Positions 49,528 to 59,146 are shown, counted from the stretch's first letter. The stretch is DNA of 64,000 bases from Amycolatopsis nalaikhensis (GCF_030264295.1 NZ_CP127173.1:3293501-3357500), one strand, 5' to 3'. Notes: generated by a model from the letters alone, not told the origin. Made by a program: numbers and translations.

Positions 49528-50289
49528 GTGCCACCTGCCACCACGAACGCCCCCCGTGAGGGCGCTGGTGAAAGCCGGTTAGCTCTGGTGAGACGCGCCA
49601 GGCGGATGAAGCGTTGCTTGGACGACGTGTATCCCGACGCCCACTGCGAGCTCGACTTCACCACTCCGCTGGAACTGCTGGTCGCGGTCGTGCTGTCCGC
49701 GCAGACCACCGACGTCCGGGTGAACCTCGTCACGCCCGCGCTGTTCAAGCGCTACCGGACCGCCGCCGACTACGCGGGCGCCGACCGCACCGAGCTGGAG
49801 GAGTACCTCCGCAGCACCGGCTTCTACCGGGCCAAGGCGAACTCCGTCATGGGCCTGGGCGCGGCGCTGGTCGAGCGCTTCGGCGGCGAGGTGCCGGCCA
49901 AGCTCGAAGACCTGGTCACCCTGCCCGGTGTCGGCCGCAAGACGGCCAACGTCGTGCTCGGCAACGCCTTCGACGTCCCCGGCATCACCGTCGACACCCA
50001 CTTCGGGCGGCTGGTCCGCCGCTGGGGCTGGACCGCCGAAGAAGACCCGGTCAAGGTCGAGTTCGCGGTCGGCGAGCTGATCCCCCGCAAGGAGTGGACG
50101 ATGCTCTCGCACCGGGTGATCTTCCACGGCCGGCGCGTCTGCCACGCGAAGAAGCCCGCCTGCGGCGCCTGCCCGCTGGCCAAGGACTGCCCGTCGTTCG
50201 GCACCGGCCCGACCGGGTTCGAGGAAGCCGCGAAGCTCGTCAAGGGCGCGGAGAAGGAGCACATCCTGGCGCTGGCGGCGCCCCGGTGA
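49528..50289 (+). CDS. nth: Endonuclease III
   Basis: A 253-residue base-excision DNA glycosylase/AP lyase. The helix-hairpin-helix [17 protein letters not shown] (about 132-148) includes the catalytic lysine; [11 protein letters not shown] carries the catalytic aspartate; the [4Fe-4S] cluster ligands are C-x6-C-x2-C-x5-C in [20 protein letters not shown] start; the stop overlaps the next gene in GTGA. It begins a four-gene coupled operon nth-tlpA-nudix-marP. Confidence 0.96.
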   Translation: MPPATTNAPREGAGESRLALVRRARRMKRCLDDVYPDAHCELDFTTPLELLVAVVLSAQTTDVRVNLVTPALFKRYRTAADYAGADRTELEEYLRSTGFYRAKANSVMGLGAALVERFGGEVPAKLEDLVTLPGVGRKTANVVLGNAFDVPGITVDTHFGRLVRRWGWTAEEDPVKVEFAVGELIPRKEWTMLSHRVIFHGRRVCHAKKPACGACPLAKDCPSFGTGPTGFEEAAKLVKGAEKEHILALAAPR

Positions 50290-50885
50290 CGAGCGTCACC
50301 AAGTGGGCGCTGGCCGCCGCCGTGCTGGCGGTGGCGCTGATCGTCGCGCTGCTCCCGCGCGGGGGTGACGACACGGCCGCGAAGCCGTCGGAGGACTTGG
50401 CTCCGGCCCGGTCCGCGGCGGCGCTCCAGCCGTGTCCGGCGCCCGGCTCCGCGCCGCCGGTGAAGCAGCTCGAAGGCGTCACGGCGGACTGCCTCGGCGA
50501 CGGCGCGCGCGTCGACGTCGGCAAGGCCCTCGCCGGGGCTCCGGTGCTGGTCAACGTGTGGGCGTCGTGGTGCGAGCCGTGCCGGACCGAGCTGCCCGTG
50601 CTCCAGGAGTACGCGAAGCAGCCGGGTGCCGTGCGCGTGCTCGGCGTCCAGGTGCAGAGCCCGGCGGAGGACGGGTTGAACCTCCTCGCCCAGCTGGGCG
50701 TGCACCTGCCGTCGGTGTACGACGGCGGCGGGCAGAGCGGGCCCGTCCGGACGGCGCTCAAGGTGCCTTCGTCGCTCCCGGCGTCCTACCTGGTCACCGC
50801 CGCGGGTGAGATCCGGTTCATCGCGAATCCCCGGGTCTTCGGGAACACTGACCAGGTGCGCGCGGCAGTCGAGGGAGCATCGTGA
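50286..50885 (+). CDS. TlpA-like membrane-anchored thioredoxin
   Basis: A 199-residue protein with an N-terminal membrane anchor (about 6-24) and a thioredoxin domain with active site [13 protein letters not shown] (CEPC near 97). The cis-proline lies in SLPASYLVT. It is the Rv3673c counterpart, exporting a thiol-disulfide reductase facing outward. Coupled to nth and the NUDIX gene by GTGA at both ends. Confidence 0.9.
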   Translation: MTSVTKWALAAAVLAVALIVALLPRGGDDTAAKPSEDLAPARSAAALQPCPAPGSAPPVKQLEGVTADCLGDGARVDVGKALAGAPVLVNVWASWCEPCRTELPVLQEYAKQPGAVRVLGVQVQSPAEDGLNLLAQLGVHLPSVYDGGGQSGPVRTALKVPSSLPASYLVTAAGEIRFIANPRVFGNTDQVRAAVEGAS

Positions 50886-51580
50886 TCGGACCACTGGTCG
50901 AGCCGGAGTCGGTGCCCGAGTGGCTCCGGCCGCTGGTCAAGGTGAGCGCCGAGGTCGATTCGCGCACGTTCACCCGGTTCAGCCCGCCCGAGGACGCCTA
51001 CACGCGGGCCGCCGCGGTCCTGATCCTCTTCGGCGAGCGCGAGTCCGACGGCGAGCCCGACGTCCTCCTGCAGCGCCGCGCCGACACGCTGGGCTCGCAC
51101 GCCGGCCAGGTCGCCTTCCCCGGCGGCGGGGCCGAAGACGGCGACGGCGGCCCGATCGGCACCGCGCTGCGCGAGGCCGAGGAGGAGACCGGGGTCGTCC
51201 CGTCCGGCGTCCGGCCGGTCGCGGTGCTGCCCGAGCTGTTCGTCCCGGTGTCGAAGTTCGCCGTGACGCCGGTGCTCGCGCACTGGGACACCCCGTCGCC
51301 GGTGCACGCGGTCGACCCCGCGGAGACGGCTTCGGTGGCGCGCGTGGCGCTCGCCGACCTCGCCGACCCGGCGAACCGGTTCACGGTCCAGAAGGCGGGC
51401 GCGCCGTGGAAGGGCCCCGCCTTCGAGGTCGACGGCCTGTTCGTCTGGGGGTTCACGGCCGGGTTGCTGTCGGTTCTGCTCGGCCTGGGAGGCTGGGAGC
51501 GCGAGTGGGACTCGGACGACGTCCGGGACCTCGACGAGGCGCTGGCCGCCTACCGGGCACGGCTGAACAGCGAGGAGTGA
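50882..51580 (+). CDS. NUDIX hydrolase, coenzyme A pyrophosphatase type
   Basis: A 232-residue protein. SHAGQVAFPGGGAEDGD (about 72-88) is the CoA-pyrophosphatase signature and GTALREAEEETGV (about 92-104) the NUDIX box. It probably cleaves CoA or related diphosphates (Rv3672c position). GTG start overlaps the TlpA stop. A four-base gap leads to marP. Confidence 0.92.
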   Translation: MIGPLVEPESVPEWLRPLVKVSAEVDSRTFTRFSPPEDAYTRAAAVLILFGERESDGEPDVLLQRRADTLGSHAGQVAFPGGGAEDGDGGPIGTALREAEEETGVVPSGVRPVAVLPELFVPVSKFAVTPVLAHWDTPSPVHAVDPAETASVARVALADLADPANRFTVQKAGAPWKGPAFEVDGLFVWGFTAGLLSVLLGLGGWEREWDSDDVRDLDEALAAYRARLNSEE

Positions 51581-51583
51581 CAC

Positions 51584-52768
51584 GTGAACTGGGTCGATGT
51601 GCTGGTGCTGCTGCTGGCTGTGCTGGCCGCGGTGTCCGGCGCGTTCCAGGGCGTGATCATCGCGCTGCCTTCGCTGGTCGGCGTCGTGCTCGGCGCGGTC
51701 GCCGGCATCAAGCTGGCGCCGGTCGTGGTCTCGTTCTTCGACGACCCGGTGTGGAAGGTCGCCTTCGCCTTCGCGACCGTCGTGTTCCTGGTCGCGCTGG
51801 GTGAGGCGATCGGCGTCTACGTGGGCCGCAAGCTGCGGCAGAAGATCAACCCGGACAAGCTCTCCGGCATCGACAAGACGCTCGGCGCGGTCGTGCAGGC
51901 GCTGGTCGTGTTCGTGGTCGCGTGGCTGATCGCGACGCCGCTGACGGCCGTGTCCGGCGTGCCGGGGCTGGCCAAGGCGATCAACGGCTCGGTGGTGCTC
52001 GGCAAGGTCAACGACGCCATGCCGGAGGCCGCCCAGGGCTTCCCGAGCCAGCTGCGCAAGCTGCTCGACGCCTCGGGCTTCCCGTCCATCATGGACCCGT
52101 TCCAGAAGGCCCCGACGGCCGACACGTCACCGCCGGACCCCGCCCTGCAGAGCAGCGCGACCGTCCAGGAACTGCACGGCAGCGTCGTCAAGATCCGCGG
52201 CAGTGCCAGCTCGTGTTCGCGCTCGCTGGAAGGCAGCGGGTTCGTGATCGCGCCGCAGCGGGTGATGACGAACGCGCACGTCGTGGCAGGCACCGACACC
52301 GTCGGCATCGAGACGACGCAGGGCGACTACCCGGCGCGGGTCGTCTACTTCGACCCGGAGGTCGACATCGCGGTGCTGGCCGTGCCGCGGCTGCGGGCTC
52401 CGGCGCTGCAGTTCGCGCCGGAGACGGCGCGGGCGGGCGACAGCGCGATCGTGCTCGGCTACCCCCTCGACGGCCCGTACCGGGCGACGCCGGCGCGCGT
52501 GCGCGGCCGGATCAACCTGCGCGGCCCGGACATCTACGAGGCGAACACCGTGCAGCGGGACGTCTTCACGGTCCGCGCGGAGATCCGCAGCGGTAACTCG
52601 GGTGGCCCGATGGTGACGCCGGACGGCAAGGTCATCGGCGTCGTGTTCGGCGCGGCCGTGGAGGACCCGGAGACCGGCTTCACGCTCACCGCCGAGCAGG
52701 TGCGGGCCGAGGTCGACGCGGCACCGTCGCAGTCGGCGAACGTGTCCACCGGGTCCTGCGCCGCCTAA
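51584..52768 (+). CDS. marP: MarP-type membrane serine protease
   Basis: A 394-residue protease with four membrane helices of the CvpA-like region (about 1-130) and an external trypsin-fold domain. The triad is visible: TNAHVV (His near 232), DIAVLAV (Asp near 261) and GNSGGP (Ser near 338). Cysteines in SASSCSRS and the C-terminal GSCAA can form the disulfide known in the family. MarP (Rv3671c) protects mycobacteria from acid and oxidative stress. It closes the nth operon and its TAA overlaps the convergent regulator. Confidence 0.94.
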   Translation: MNWVDVLVLLLAVLAAVSGAFQGVIIALPSLVGVVLGAVAGIKLAPVVVSFFDDPVWKVAFAFATVVFLVALGEAIGVYVGRKLRQKINPDKLSGIDKTLGAVVQALVVFVVAWLIATPLTAVSGVPGLAKAINGSVVLGKVNDAMPEAAQGFPSQLRKLLDASGFPSIMDPFQKAPTADTSPPDPALQSSATVQELHGSVVKIRGSASSCSRSLEGSGFVIAPQRVMTNAHVVAGTDTVGIETTQGDYPARVVYFDPEVDIAVLAVPRLRAPALQFAPETARAGDSAIVLGYPLDGPYRATPARVRGRINLRGPDIYEANTVQRDVFTVRAEIRSGNSGGPMVTPDGKVIGVVFGAAVEDPETGFTLTAEQVRAEVDAAPSQSANVSTGSCAA

Positions 52769-53652
52769 CGCCCGTACCGCAGCGCCAGGCCGTCCAGCAG
52801 GGCCCGCATCCCCGACTCGAAGACGTTGTCGAGGACGAGGTCGTAGCCGTTGCCGCCGAGGTCGCGGAGCATCTTCGCGAACACCGGACGGCCCGCGGTC
52901 ATCGCCTCCAGCGCCGGGGTCTGCCGGTCGATCCACTGCTCTTCGGACAGCCCGGACGAGGCCAGCGCGCTCTGCTCGCGTTCGAGGTGGATCGCGATGC
53001 CCTGGACGTAGCTGAAGAACAGGACGTGCAGGTCGCACAGCGTCGCCGCGTCGACGTCCAGTTCGGACAGGGCCGCCAGGGCCCACTCGCCGTGCATGGC
53101 GAGGTTGCGCAGGGCCAGCGGCCGGGTGAGCGGGCCGAGCTGGGCGAGCCAGGGGTGCCGCTTGTAGAGCGACCAGAGCGTCCGGCCGCCGAGCGTCAGC
53201 CGCTCCCGCCAGTCGCCTCGCGGGGTCGACGGGTAGCCGCGTTCGCCGAACGCCGCGTCGGCCATCAGCATGACCAGCTCGTCCTTGCCGGTGACGTACC
53301 GGTAGGGCGCCATGGCCGCGACGCCGAGGCGGGCCGCGACCCCGCGCATGGACAACGCGGCCAGGCCTTCCGCGTCGGCGACGTCGATGGCGGTGCGCAC
53401 GATCCGCTCGCGGGTGAGGCCGTGGTGGCTGGTGGAAGCGCGGCGCTCCCGGCCCGCGACGACCGTGCCGGACCGCGGCTCGGCCTGCACGAGGCCTTCC
53501 TGGCTCAGCAGGGCCAGCGCCTTCGCCGCGGTCGCCATGGCGACGCCGTGGTCGGTCGCGAGCCGCCGGGTCGAGGGCACGCGCGCGCCCGGCGGCAGCT
53601 CGCCACGGGCGATCCGGCCGCGCAGCTCGTCGGCGATGGCCACGTACTTCAC
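52765..53652 (-). CDS. GntR-TetR fusion regulator
   Basis: A 295-residue regulator with two DNA-binding heads: residues 1-68 are a GntR-type winged helix (ELRGRIARGELPPGARVPST then RRLATDHGVAMATAAKAL), and about 80-130 a TetR helix-turn-helix (LTRERIVRTAIDVADAEGLA, SMRGVAARLGV, PYRYVTGKDEL), followed by a TetR-C ligand domain. This architecture occurs in actinobacteria but is uncommon. GTG 53652 has GGGGG upstream. It is divergent from a flavin monooxygenase gene with a 16-bp palindrome between them. Confidence 0.9.
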   Translation of the reverse strand: MKYVAIADELRGRIARGELPPGARVPSTRRLATDHGVAMATAAKALALLSQEGLVQAEPRSGTVVAGRERRASTSHHGLTRERIVRTAIDVADAEGLAALSMRGVAARLGVAAMAPYRYVTGKDELVMLMADAAFGERGYPSTPRGDWRERLTLGGRTLWSLYKRHPWLAQLGPLTRPLALRNLAMHGEWALAALSELDVDAATLCDLHVLFFSYVQGIAIHLEREQSALASSGLSEEQWIDRQTPALEAMTAGRPVFAKMLRDLGGNGYDLVLDNVFESGMRALLDGLALRYGR

Positions 53653-53682
53653 GCTGTCCCCCTGACCTAGCACAGCTGACAA

Positions 53683-53698
53683 TCTGTACTAGTACAGA
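53683..53698. promoter_or_regulatory. Perfect 16-base palindrome in divergent promoter
   Basis: TCTGTACTAGTACAGA (53683-53698) lies between the GntR-TetR regulator and the FAD monooxygenase gene. It suits a symmetric TetR/GntR dimer. Confidence 0.8.
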
Positions 53699-53762
53699 GT
53701 TGGTGTCTGAGCTGTGTGAACTCCAGTGTGGTGCACATCAGCGTACGACCCTGGAGGAAACC

Positions 53763-54852
53763 ATGCGAAACGTCCTGATCTCCGGTGCCGGTGTCGCCGG
53801 CGGCACCCTGGCCTGGTACCTGGCCCGCGCGGGCTTCGCCGTGACGGTGGTCGACCGGGCGCCCGGCCCGCGCAGCGGCGGGCAGGCGATCGACGTGCGC
53901 GGGGTCGCGCTCGACGTCGTCGACCGGATGGGCCTCGGCGACCGGATGCGCGCGGTGCGCACCCGGATGCGCGGGATGTCCATGGTGGACGGGGACGGCC
54001 ACGAGCTGTTCCGGTCCGAGGAGTTCGCCCTGAGCAGCGGCCGGCTCGACAGCCCCGACTTCGAGGTACTCCGCGACGACCTGGTCGCGATCCTGCACGA
54101 GGCCACCGACGTCGAGTACGTCTTCGACGACTCGATCACCGCGCTGACCGAGGAGCCGCACGGCGTGCGCGTCGAGTTCGCCCGCGGCGGGTTCCGGACG
54201 TTCGACCTGGTCGTCGGGGCGGACGGGCTGCACTCGGCCGTCCGGCGGCTGGCCTTCGGGCCGGCGGAGGACTACCTCCGCCACCTCGGCCAGTACCTCG
54301 CGATCTTCCCCACGGCCAACTTCCTCGGCCTCGCGGACTGGCAGGTCTGGTTCCAGCACGAGGAAACCGGCGGTGTCGCTTATCCGGTGCGGGACAACGC
54401 GGAGCTGCGCGTGACGCTCGGCTTCGGCTCGGAGCCGTTGCCGCGGCTGTCGGTCCCGGAGCAGAAGAAGCTGGTCGCCGAGCGGCTCGCCGGGGTCGGC
54501 TGGGAGGTGCCGAAGCTCCTCGACGCGATGGCCGAGGCGGAGGTGTTCTACTTCGACGCCATGGCGCAGATCCGGATGGACCGCTGGACGACCGGCCGGA
54601 TCGCGTTGGTCGGCGACGCCGGTTACTGCGCCTCGCCGTTGTCCGGGCAGGGGACGAGCCTGGCGTTGGTGGGCGCGTACGTCCTGGCTCAGGAAGCTCG
54701 GCCGCGCGGAGCACGAAGAGGCCTTCGCGGCTTACGAGACGCGCATGCGGCCCTTCGTCGAGCTCAACCAGGCGCTGGCCACCGAAAACCCCGGCGGCCC
54801 GGCGTCGGAAGAGTCGTTGGAGCGGGCGAAGTTCGCGATCAGCCTCGATTGA
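53763..54852 (+). pseudogene. FAD-dependent monooxygenase, frameshifted
   Basis: ATG 53763 with GGAGG ahead starts MRNVLISGAGVAGGTLAWYL, the dinucleotide site. DGLHSAVRR and GRIALVGDAGYCASPLSGQG (near 285) are flavin monooxygenase motifs. At 54691 GAAGCTCGG replaces GAGCTCGG; without the extra A the frame reads ELGRAEHEEAFAAYETRMR and continues to TGA 54850-54852, giving about 362 residues. As found, the frame leaves the family after AQE. A probable target of the divergent GntR-TetR regulator. The 3' end overlaps the convergent hydrolase by 14 bases. Confidence 0.9.
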
Positions 54853-55765
54853 GGAAGTCCACCAGTGCCGCCGACGTGCGGTCCGGGACCTCCAGGTGGG
54901 GGAAGTGCCCGACGCCCGGCCAGATCTCCGGCTCGGCGTGCGGGCCCGCCCAGCGCACCGACGCCGACGCCGTCTCGGGCAGGACGCAGGTGTCTTCGGC
55001 GCCGTGCAGCTGCAGCGTCGGCGCCGCGATCCGGCCGCCGACGGCGTCGGTGAACCGGCGGCCTTCGCCGCGGAACTGGGCGCGGAACGCCCAGCGGTAG
55101 TACTCGAGGGCGCTGTGCGCGACGCCGGGTACGAGCACGGCCCGGCGGAACACGGCGAGGCTCTCGGAGAAGTCCGAAGTGGACCGCCAGGCCCCGCCCG
55201 CCCAGCCGCCGAAGAGGTCTTCGACGGCTTGGGCGTCGTCCTTCACCAGCCACTTCTCCGGCGCCATCGGCACCTGGAAGCGGAAGAGGTGCCCGGCCGC
55301 GCGGCCCTGGCCGCGCCACGGGCGGGCCGCGCCCGACCGCAGCGCGAGCGGGTGGGCCGCGCCGATCGCCGTCACCGAGGACACCAGCCGGGGGTGCAGC
55401 GAAGCGACCGTCCAGGCGAGCATGCCGCCCCACGCGTGCCCGGCGAGGTGCGCGCGCCGGGCCCCGAGCGACTTGATCAGCCCGCCGACGTCACCGGCCA
55501 GCGTCCACGCGTCGTAGCCGCGCGGCGGTTTGTCCGAGTCGCCGTAGCCGCGCAGGTCGACGGCGACCGCGCGGAACCCGGCTTCGGCGAGGGCGCGCAG
55601 CTGGTGGTGCCAGGTCCACCAGAACTCGGCGAACCCGTGCAGCAGCACCACGACGGGCCCCTCGCCGAGCTCGGCGACGTGCAGCCGGATGCCGTTCGCG
55701 GAGACGTCGCGGTGGACCCACGGGCCGTCGAGCCGGACGGTCGACGGGTCGGGGGACGCGGGCAA
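54839..55765 (-). CDS. Alpha/beta hydrolase, epoxide-hydrolase-like
   Basis: A hydrolase of about 308 residues. VVLLHGFAEFWWTWHHQL (about 39-56) with HGF oxyanion, AGHAWGGMLAW nucleophile elbow where the aspartate/serine position reads W (GHAWGG), HGAEDTCVLP acid loop, and GVGHFPHLEVP with the histidine. The GHDWG of epoxide hydrolases is here GHAWG, so the nucleophile position holds alanine, which may abolish activity or redefine it. Rv3670 (ephE) position. TTG 55765 is chosen because it lies just after the upstream stop; other starts are possible. Confidence 0.82.
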   Translation of the reverse strand: MPASPDPSTVRLDGPWVHRDVSANGIRLHVAELGEGPVVVLLHGFAEFWWTWHHQLRALAEAGFRAVAVDLRGYGDSDKPPRGYDAWTLAGDVGGLIKSLGARRAHLAGHAWGGMLAWTVASLHPRLVSSVTAIGAAHPLALRSGAARPWRGQGRAAGHLFRFQVPMAPEKWLVKDDAQAVEDLFGGWAGGAWRSTSDFSESLAVFRRAVLVPGVAHSALEYYRWAFRAQFRGEGRRFTDAVGGRIAAPTLQLHGAEDTCVLPETASASVRWAGPHAEPEIWPGVGHFPHLEVPDRTSAALVDFLNRG

Positions 55766-55770
55766 CGAAC

Positions 55771-56265
55771 TCAGTCGCGGGTGGTGGCCAGGTCGGCGTC
55801 GGCCGTCTTCTGCGGCTTGAGCGCGGCGGCGGTCTCCTTGACGCTGGCGATGGTGCGCTCCGGCGCCCGGAACTTCTTCACCTTGCGGTAGCCGAGCAGC
55901 CCGGCCACGCCCGCGACGAGCAGCATCAGGACGAACACGATGCCGAACGCGATCCACCGGTAGCGCAGCCACTGGGCCAGCCCCTCGGCGGCGAAGAAGA
56001 ACAGGAAGAACGTGCTGTACAGGAAGACGGTCAGCGCGATCAGGAAGTAGACGGCCCCCTTGAGGCCCTTCTTCACCTCGCCGACCAGCTCGGACTTCGC
56101 GAGCTCCATCTCGGCCCTGACCAGGGTCGAGATGTGCTGGGTCGCGTCGCCGACGAGCCTGCCGATCGACTGGTCGCCGTGGACGTCGGTGTCGGAGGAC
56201 AGCGGGAGGTAAGGCACGGCCCCCACGCCGTCGGGGCCGGTGCGTTCGTGTTTGGGGCTGCTCAC
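55771..56265 (-). CDS. Holin-like membrane protein (DUF1469 / Phage_holin_3_6)
   Basis: A 164-residue protein with an N-terminal acidic/Ser-rich leader, then SIGRLVGDATQHISTLVRAE and two central helices (about 70-95, 105-128), and a basic tail. This matches the Phage_holin_3_6 family of cell-envelope proteins, not a phage gene in itself. Rv3669 position. Coupled to the following hydrolase. Confidence 0.82.
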   Translation of the reverse strand: MSSPKHERTGPDGVGAVPYLPLSSDTDVHGDQSIGRLVGDATQHISTLVRAEMELAKSELVGEVKKGLKGAVYFLIALTVFLYSTFFLFFFAAEGLAQWLRYRWIAFGIVFVLMLLVAGVAGLLGYRKVKKFRAPERTIASVKETAAALKPQKTADADLATTRD

Positions 56266-56307
56266 CGGGTCATCGTGCCATGTGTCCGGAAACCGGGCGC
56301 GACGGCG

Positions 56308-57498
56308 TCACAGTGTGTCGGAGATTTGAGCGTGCACCTTGCTACGGCGGAGTAGCAACGCCGCCGCCAGCAGGGACGCCGTCGCCGACGCGATCAGCAC
56401 CGCCGCCTTCGCCAGCTCACTCGCGTCACCCGGCAACGCCAGCTCCGCGATCAGCAGGCTGACCGTGAACCCGACTCCGCCGAGCACGGACAACGCGCCC
56501 AAGTCGCGCCACCCCATCCCGCGCGGTTTCTCGGCGATGCGCAGCTTCACGGCGAGCAGGCTGGCGCCGAAGATCCCGACGAACTTCCCGACCAGCAACC
56601 CGGCGAGCACCGCCAGCGGCAACGCGGTGGTGAACACGGCGCCGAGCGCGTCGCCGCCGACCGAGATCCCGGCCGCGAACAACGCGAACAGCGGCACGGC
56701 GACGGCGGCCGACCACGGCTGGAGCCGGTGCTCGAGCCGCAGCGCCGGGGCTTCGGCCTCGCCCTCGTCCGGGCGGACGCGGGTGAGCAGGCCGAGCGCG
56801 ACGCCCGCGATCGTCGCGTGGATGCCCGCCGAGTGCACCGCCACCCAGGTGACCAGCGCGAGCGGTACGTACAGCCACGGCGTCCGGACCCGCTTGTGCT
56901 GCAGGAACGCGTACAGCGCGAGGGCCGCGACGGCGACCCCAACCGCGACCAGGTCGAAGCCCGTCATGAAGACGACGGCGATGACGATGATCGCGCCGAG
57001 GTCGTCGACCACGGCCAGCGACAGCAGGAAGAGCCGCGCGCTGGACGGCAGGTTCGACGCGGTCAGGGCCAGCACGCCGAGCGCGAACGCGATGTCCGTG
57101 GCGACCGGGATCGCCCACGCGCGTTCGATGCCCGGCGTTCCCCAGCCGACGCCCAGCGCGACGACGGCGGGCACGACCATGCCGCCGACCGCGGCGACGA
57201 CCGGCAGCACGGCCTGCTTGAACCGCGACAGCTCACCGATGACCAGCTCGCGCTTGAGCTCGAGCCCGGCGACGAAGAAGAAGAGGGCGAGGAGGCCGTC
57301 CTTCGCCCAGTCGCCGATCGTCAGGTTCAGGTGCAGGAACTCCGGGCCGAGCCGGAAGTCGCGCAGGGCGTCGTAGCTTTCGCTCAGCGGCGAGTTCGCC
57401 CAGATCAGGGCGACGGCGGTGGCGGCGAGGAGGATGAGCCCGCCGGTCGTCTCGGTGCGCAGGTAGCGGGCGAACTCGGACAGGGGGCGGGAGAACAC
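56308..57498 (-). CDS. nhaA: Na+/H+ antiporter NhaA
   Basis: A 396-residue antiporter with about twelve helices. The family core is clear: ATDIAFALGVLAL (near 133), the aspartate pair in VVDDLGAIIVIA (near 168), and GGLILLAATAVALIWANSPL near the N-terminus. It extrudes sodium in exchange for protons under high pH or salt. GTG start with GAGGAG upstream. It has an extended central loop (GEAEAPALRLEHRLQP). Confidence 0.95.
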   Translation of the reverse strand: MFSRPLSEFARYLRTETTGGLILLAATAVALIWANSPLSESYDALRDFRLGPEFLHLNLTIGDWAKDGLLALFFFVAGLELKRELVIGELSRFKQAVLPVVAAVGGMVVPAVVALGVGWGTPGIERAWAIPVATDIAFALGVLALTASNLPSSARLFLLSLAVVDDLGAIIVIAVVFMTGFDLVAVGVAVAALALYAFLQHKRVRTPWLYVPLALVTWVAVHSAGIHATIAGVALGLLTRVRPDEGEAEAPALRLEHRLQPWSAAVAVPLFALFAAGISVGGDALGAVFTTALPLAVLAGLLVGKFVGIFGASLLAVKLRIAEKPRGMGWRDLGALSVLGGVGFTVSLLIAELALPGDASELAKAAVLIASATASLLAAALLLRRSKVHAQISDTL

Positions 57499-57688
57499 GG
57501 CAGCTCCTCGGGGTCGCTGATCACTGTTGCCGACCAGGCTTCCCGGCGCACCTTTGACAAAATTTTAGCTCCCGTTTGTCACGGACCGTTATGGCGGCCG
57601 CCACAAGGGGTACCGGTGGTGGGTTCACACGATGTGCTCATAGCATGCCAAGCGACAACGAAGTCCCGAGACAAAGGAAGACAGAGTT

Positions 57689-59146
57689 GTGAGCACCTCT
57701 ACCGAGGTCCAGCAGGACACGAGGTTCTTCGGGCACCCACGAGGACTGGCGAACCTCTTCGGCGTCGAGATGTGGGAGCGCTTCTCCTTCTACGGGATGC
57801 TCGGCATCCTGCCGATCTACCTCTACTACAAGGTCGAGCAGGGCGGCCTGGGCCTGGCTCAGGAGTCGGCGCTCGGCATCGTCGGCGCGTACGGCGGCCT
57901 CGTGTACCTCTCGGCCGTCATCGGCGCGTGGGTCGCGGACCGGCTGCTCGGCTCGGAACGGACGCTCTTCTTCAGCGCCGTGCTGATCATGATCGGCCAC
58001 ATCAGCCTCGCGCTCCTGCCCGGCCTGGCCGGCATCGGCGTCGGCCTGGTCTGCGTCGCGGTCGGCAGCGGCGGGCTGAAGTCCAACGCGACGGCGATCG
58101 TCGGCACGCTCTACGCCGAGGGCGACGAGCGGCGCGACGCGGGCTTCACGATCTTCTACATGGGCGTCAACCTCGGCGCGTTCGTCGGCCCGCTGCTGAC
58201 CGGGCTCGCGCAGACCGAGGTCGGCTTCCACCTCGGCTTCGGCCTCGCCGCGATCGGCATGGCGCTCGGCCTGATCCAGTACACGCTGGGCCGCAAGAAC
58301 CTCGGCGAGAAGGCCAAGGAGGTGCCGAACCCGCTGCCGTCGTCGCAGCGGCTGCTGGCCGTCGCGGCCGCCGTCGTGCTGGTCGCCGCGATCGTGGCGC
58401 TGGTGCTGACCGGCGTCGTGAACCCCGGCAACCTCGCCGACGTCGTCGTGTGGGTGGTCGGCGTGATCTCGGTGGTCTACTTCCTCGTCATCCTGACCAG
58501 CCGCAAGATCACCGGCGTCGAGCGCAGCCGGGTGTTCTCGTTCATCCCGATGTTCATCGCCAGCGCCGCGTTCTTCTCGCTCTACCAGCAGCAGTTCACC
58601 GTCGTCGCGGCCTACACCGACCAGCGGCTGAACCGGGACCTGTTCGGCTGGGAGATGCCGGTGTCCTGGGTCAACTCGATCAACCCGGTGTTCATCATCG
58701 TGTTCGCGCCGATCCTCGCGGCGCTGTGGACGAAGCTCGGCGAGCGCCAGCCGTCGACGCCGATGAAGTTCGTGCTCGGCACGGTGCTGATGGGCGCCGC
58801 CTTCCTGCTGTTCCTGCCGATGGTGGGCAGTGGCAAGAACGCGAGCCCGTTGCTCGCGATGGTCGGCATCCTGTTCGTCTTCACGATCGCCGAGCTGTGC
58901 CTGTCACCGGTCGGGCTGTCGCTGTCGACGAAGCTGGCCCCCGAGGCGTTCCGGACGCAGATGGTGGCGCTGAACTTCCTGTCGATCTCGCTGGGCACCG
59001 CGATGTCCGGCAAGCTCGCCGAGTACTACTCGGTGGACGACGAAGCGCCGTACTTCAGCACGGTCGGCCTGGTCGCCATCGGCATCGGCGTCCTGCTGTT
59101 CCTGGGCATCCCGTTCATCCGCAAGCTGATGAAGGGCGTCCACTAG
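57689..59146 (+). CDS. Proton-dependent oligopeptide transporter (POT family)
   Basis: A 485-residue POT/PTR transporter with fourteen hydrophobic segments. Helix 1 has GVEMWERFSFYGMLGIL (about 24-40), the E-x-x-x-R/ExxER-type motif of POT proteins; FYMGVNLGAFVGPLL (about 156-170) is the second signature. It imports di- and tripeptides with protons. GTG 57689 follows AAGGAAG. Its stop shares CTAG with the convergent transporter. Confidence 0.93.
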   Translation: MSTSTEVQQDTRFFGHPRGLANLFGVEMWERFSFYGMLGILPIYLYYKVEQGGLGLAQESALGIVGAYGGLVYLSAVIGAWVADRLLGSERTLFFSAVLIMIGHISLALLPGLAGIGVGLVCVAVGSGGLKSNATAIVGTLYAEGDERRDAGFTIFYMGVNLGAFVGPLLTGLAQTEVGFHLGFGLAAIGMALGLIQYTLGRKNLGEKAKEVPNPLPSSQRLLAVAAAVVLVAAIVALVLTGVVNPGNLADVVVWVVGVISVVYFLVILTSRKITGVERSRVFSFIPMFIASAAFFSLYQQQFTVVAAYTDQRLNRDLFGWEMPVSWVNSINPVFIIVFAPILAALWTKLGERQPSTPMKFVLGTVLMGAAFLLFLPMVGSGKNASPLLAMVGILFVFTIAELCLSPVGLSLSTKLAPEAFRTQMVALNFLSISLGTAMSGKLAEYYSVDDEAPYFSTVGLVAIGIGVLLFLGIPFIRKLMKGVH

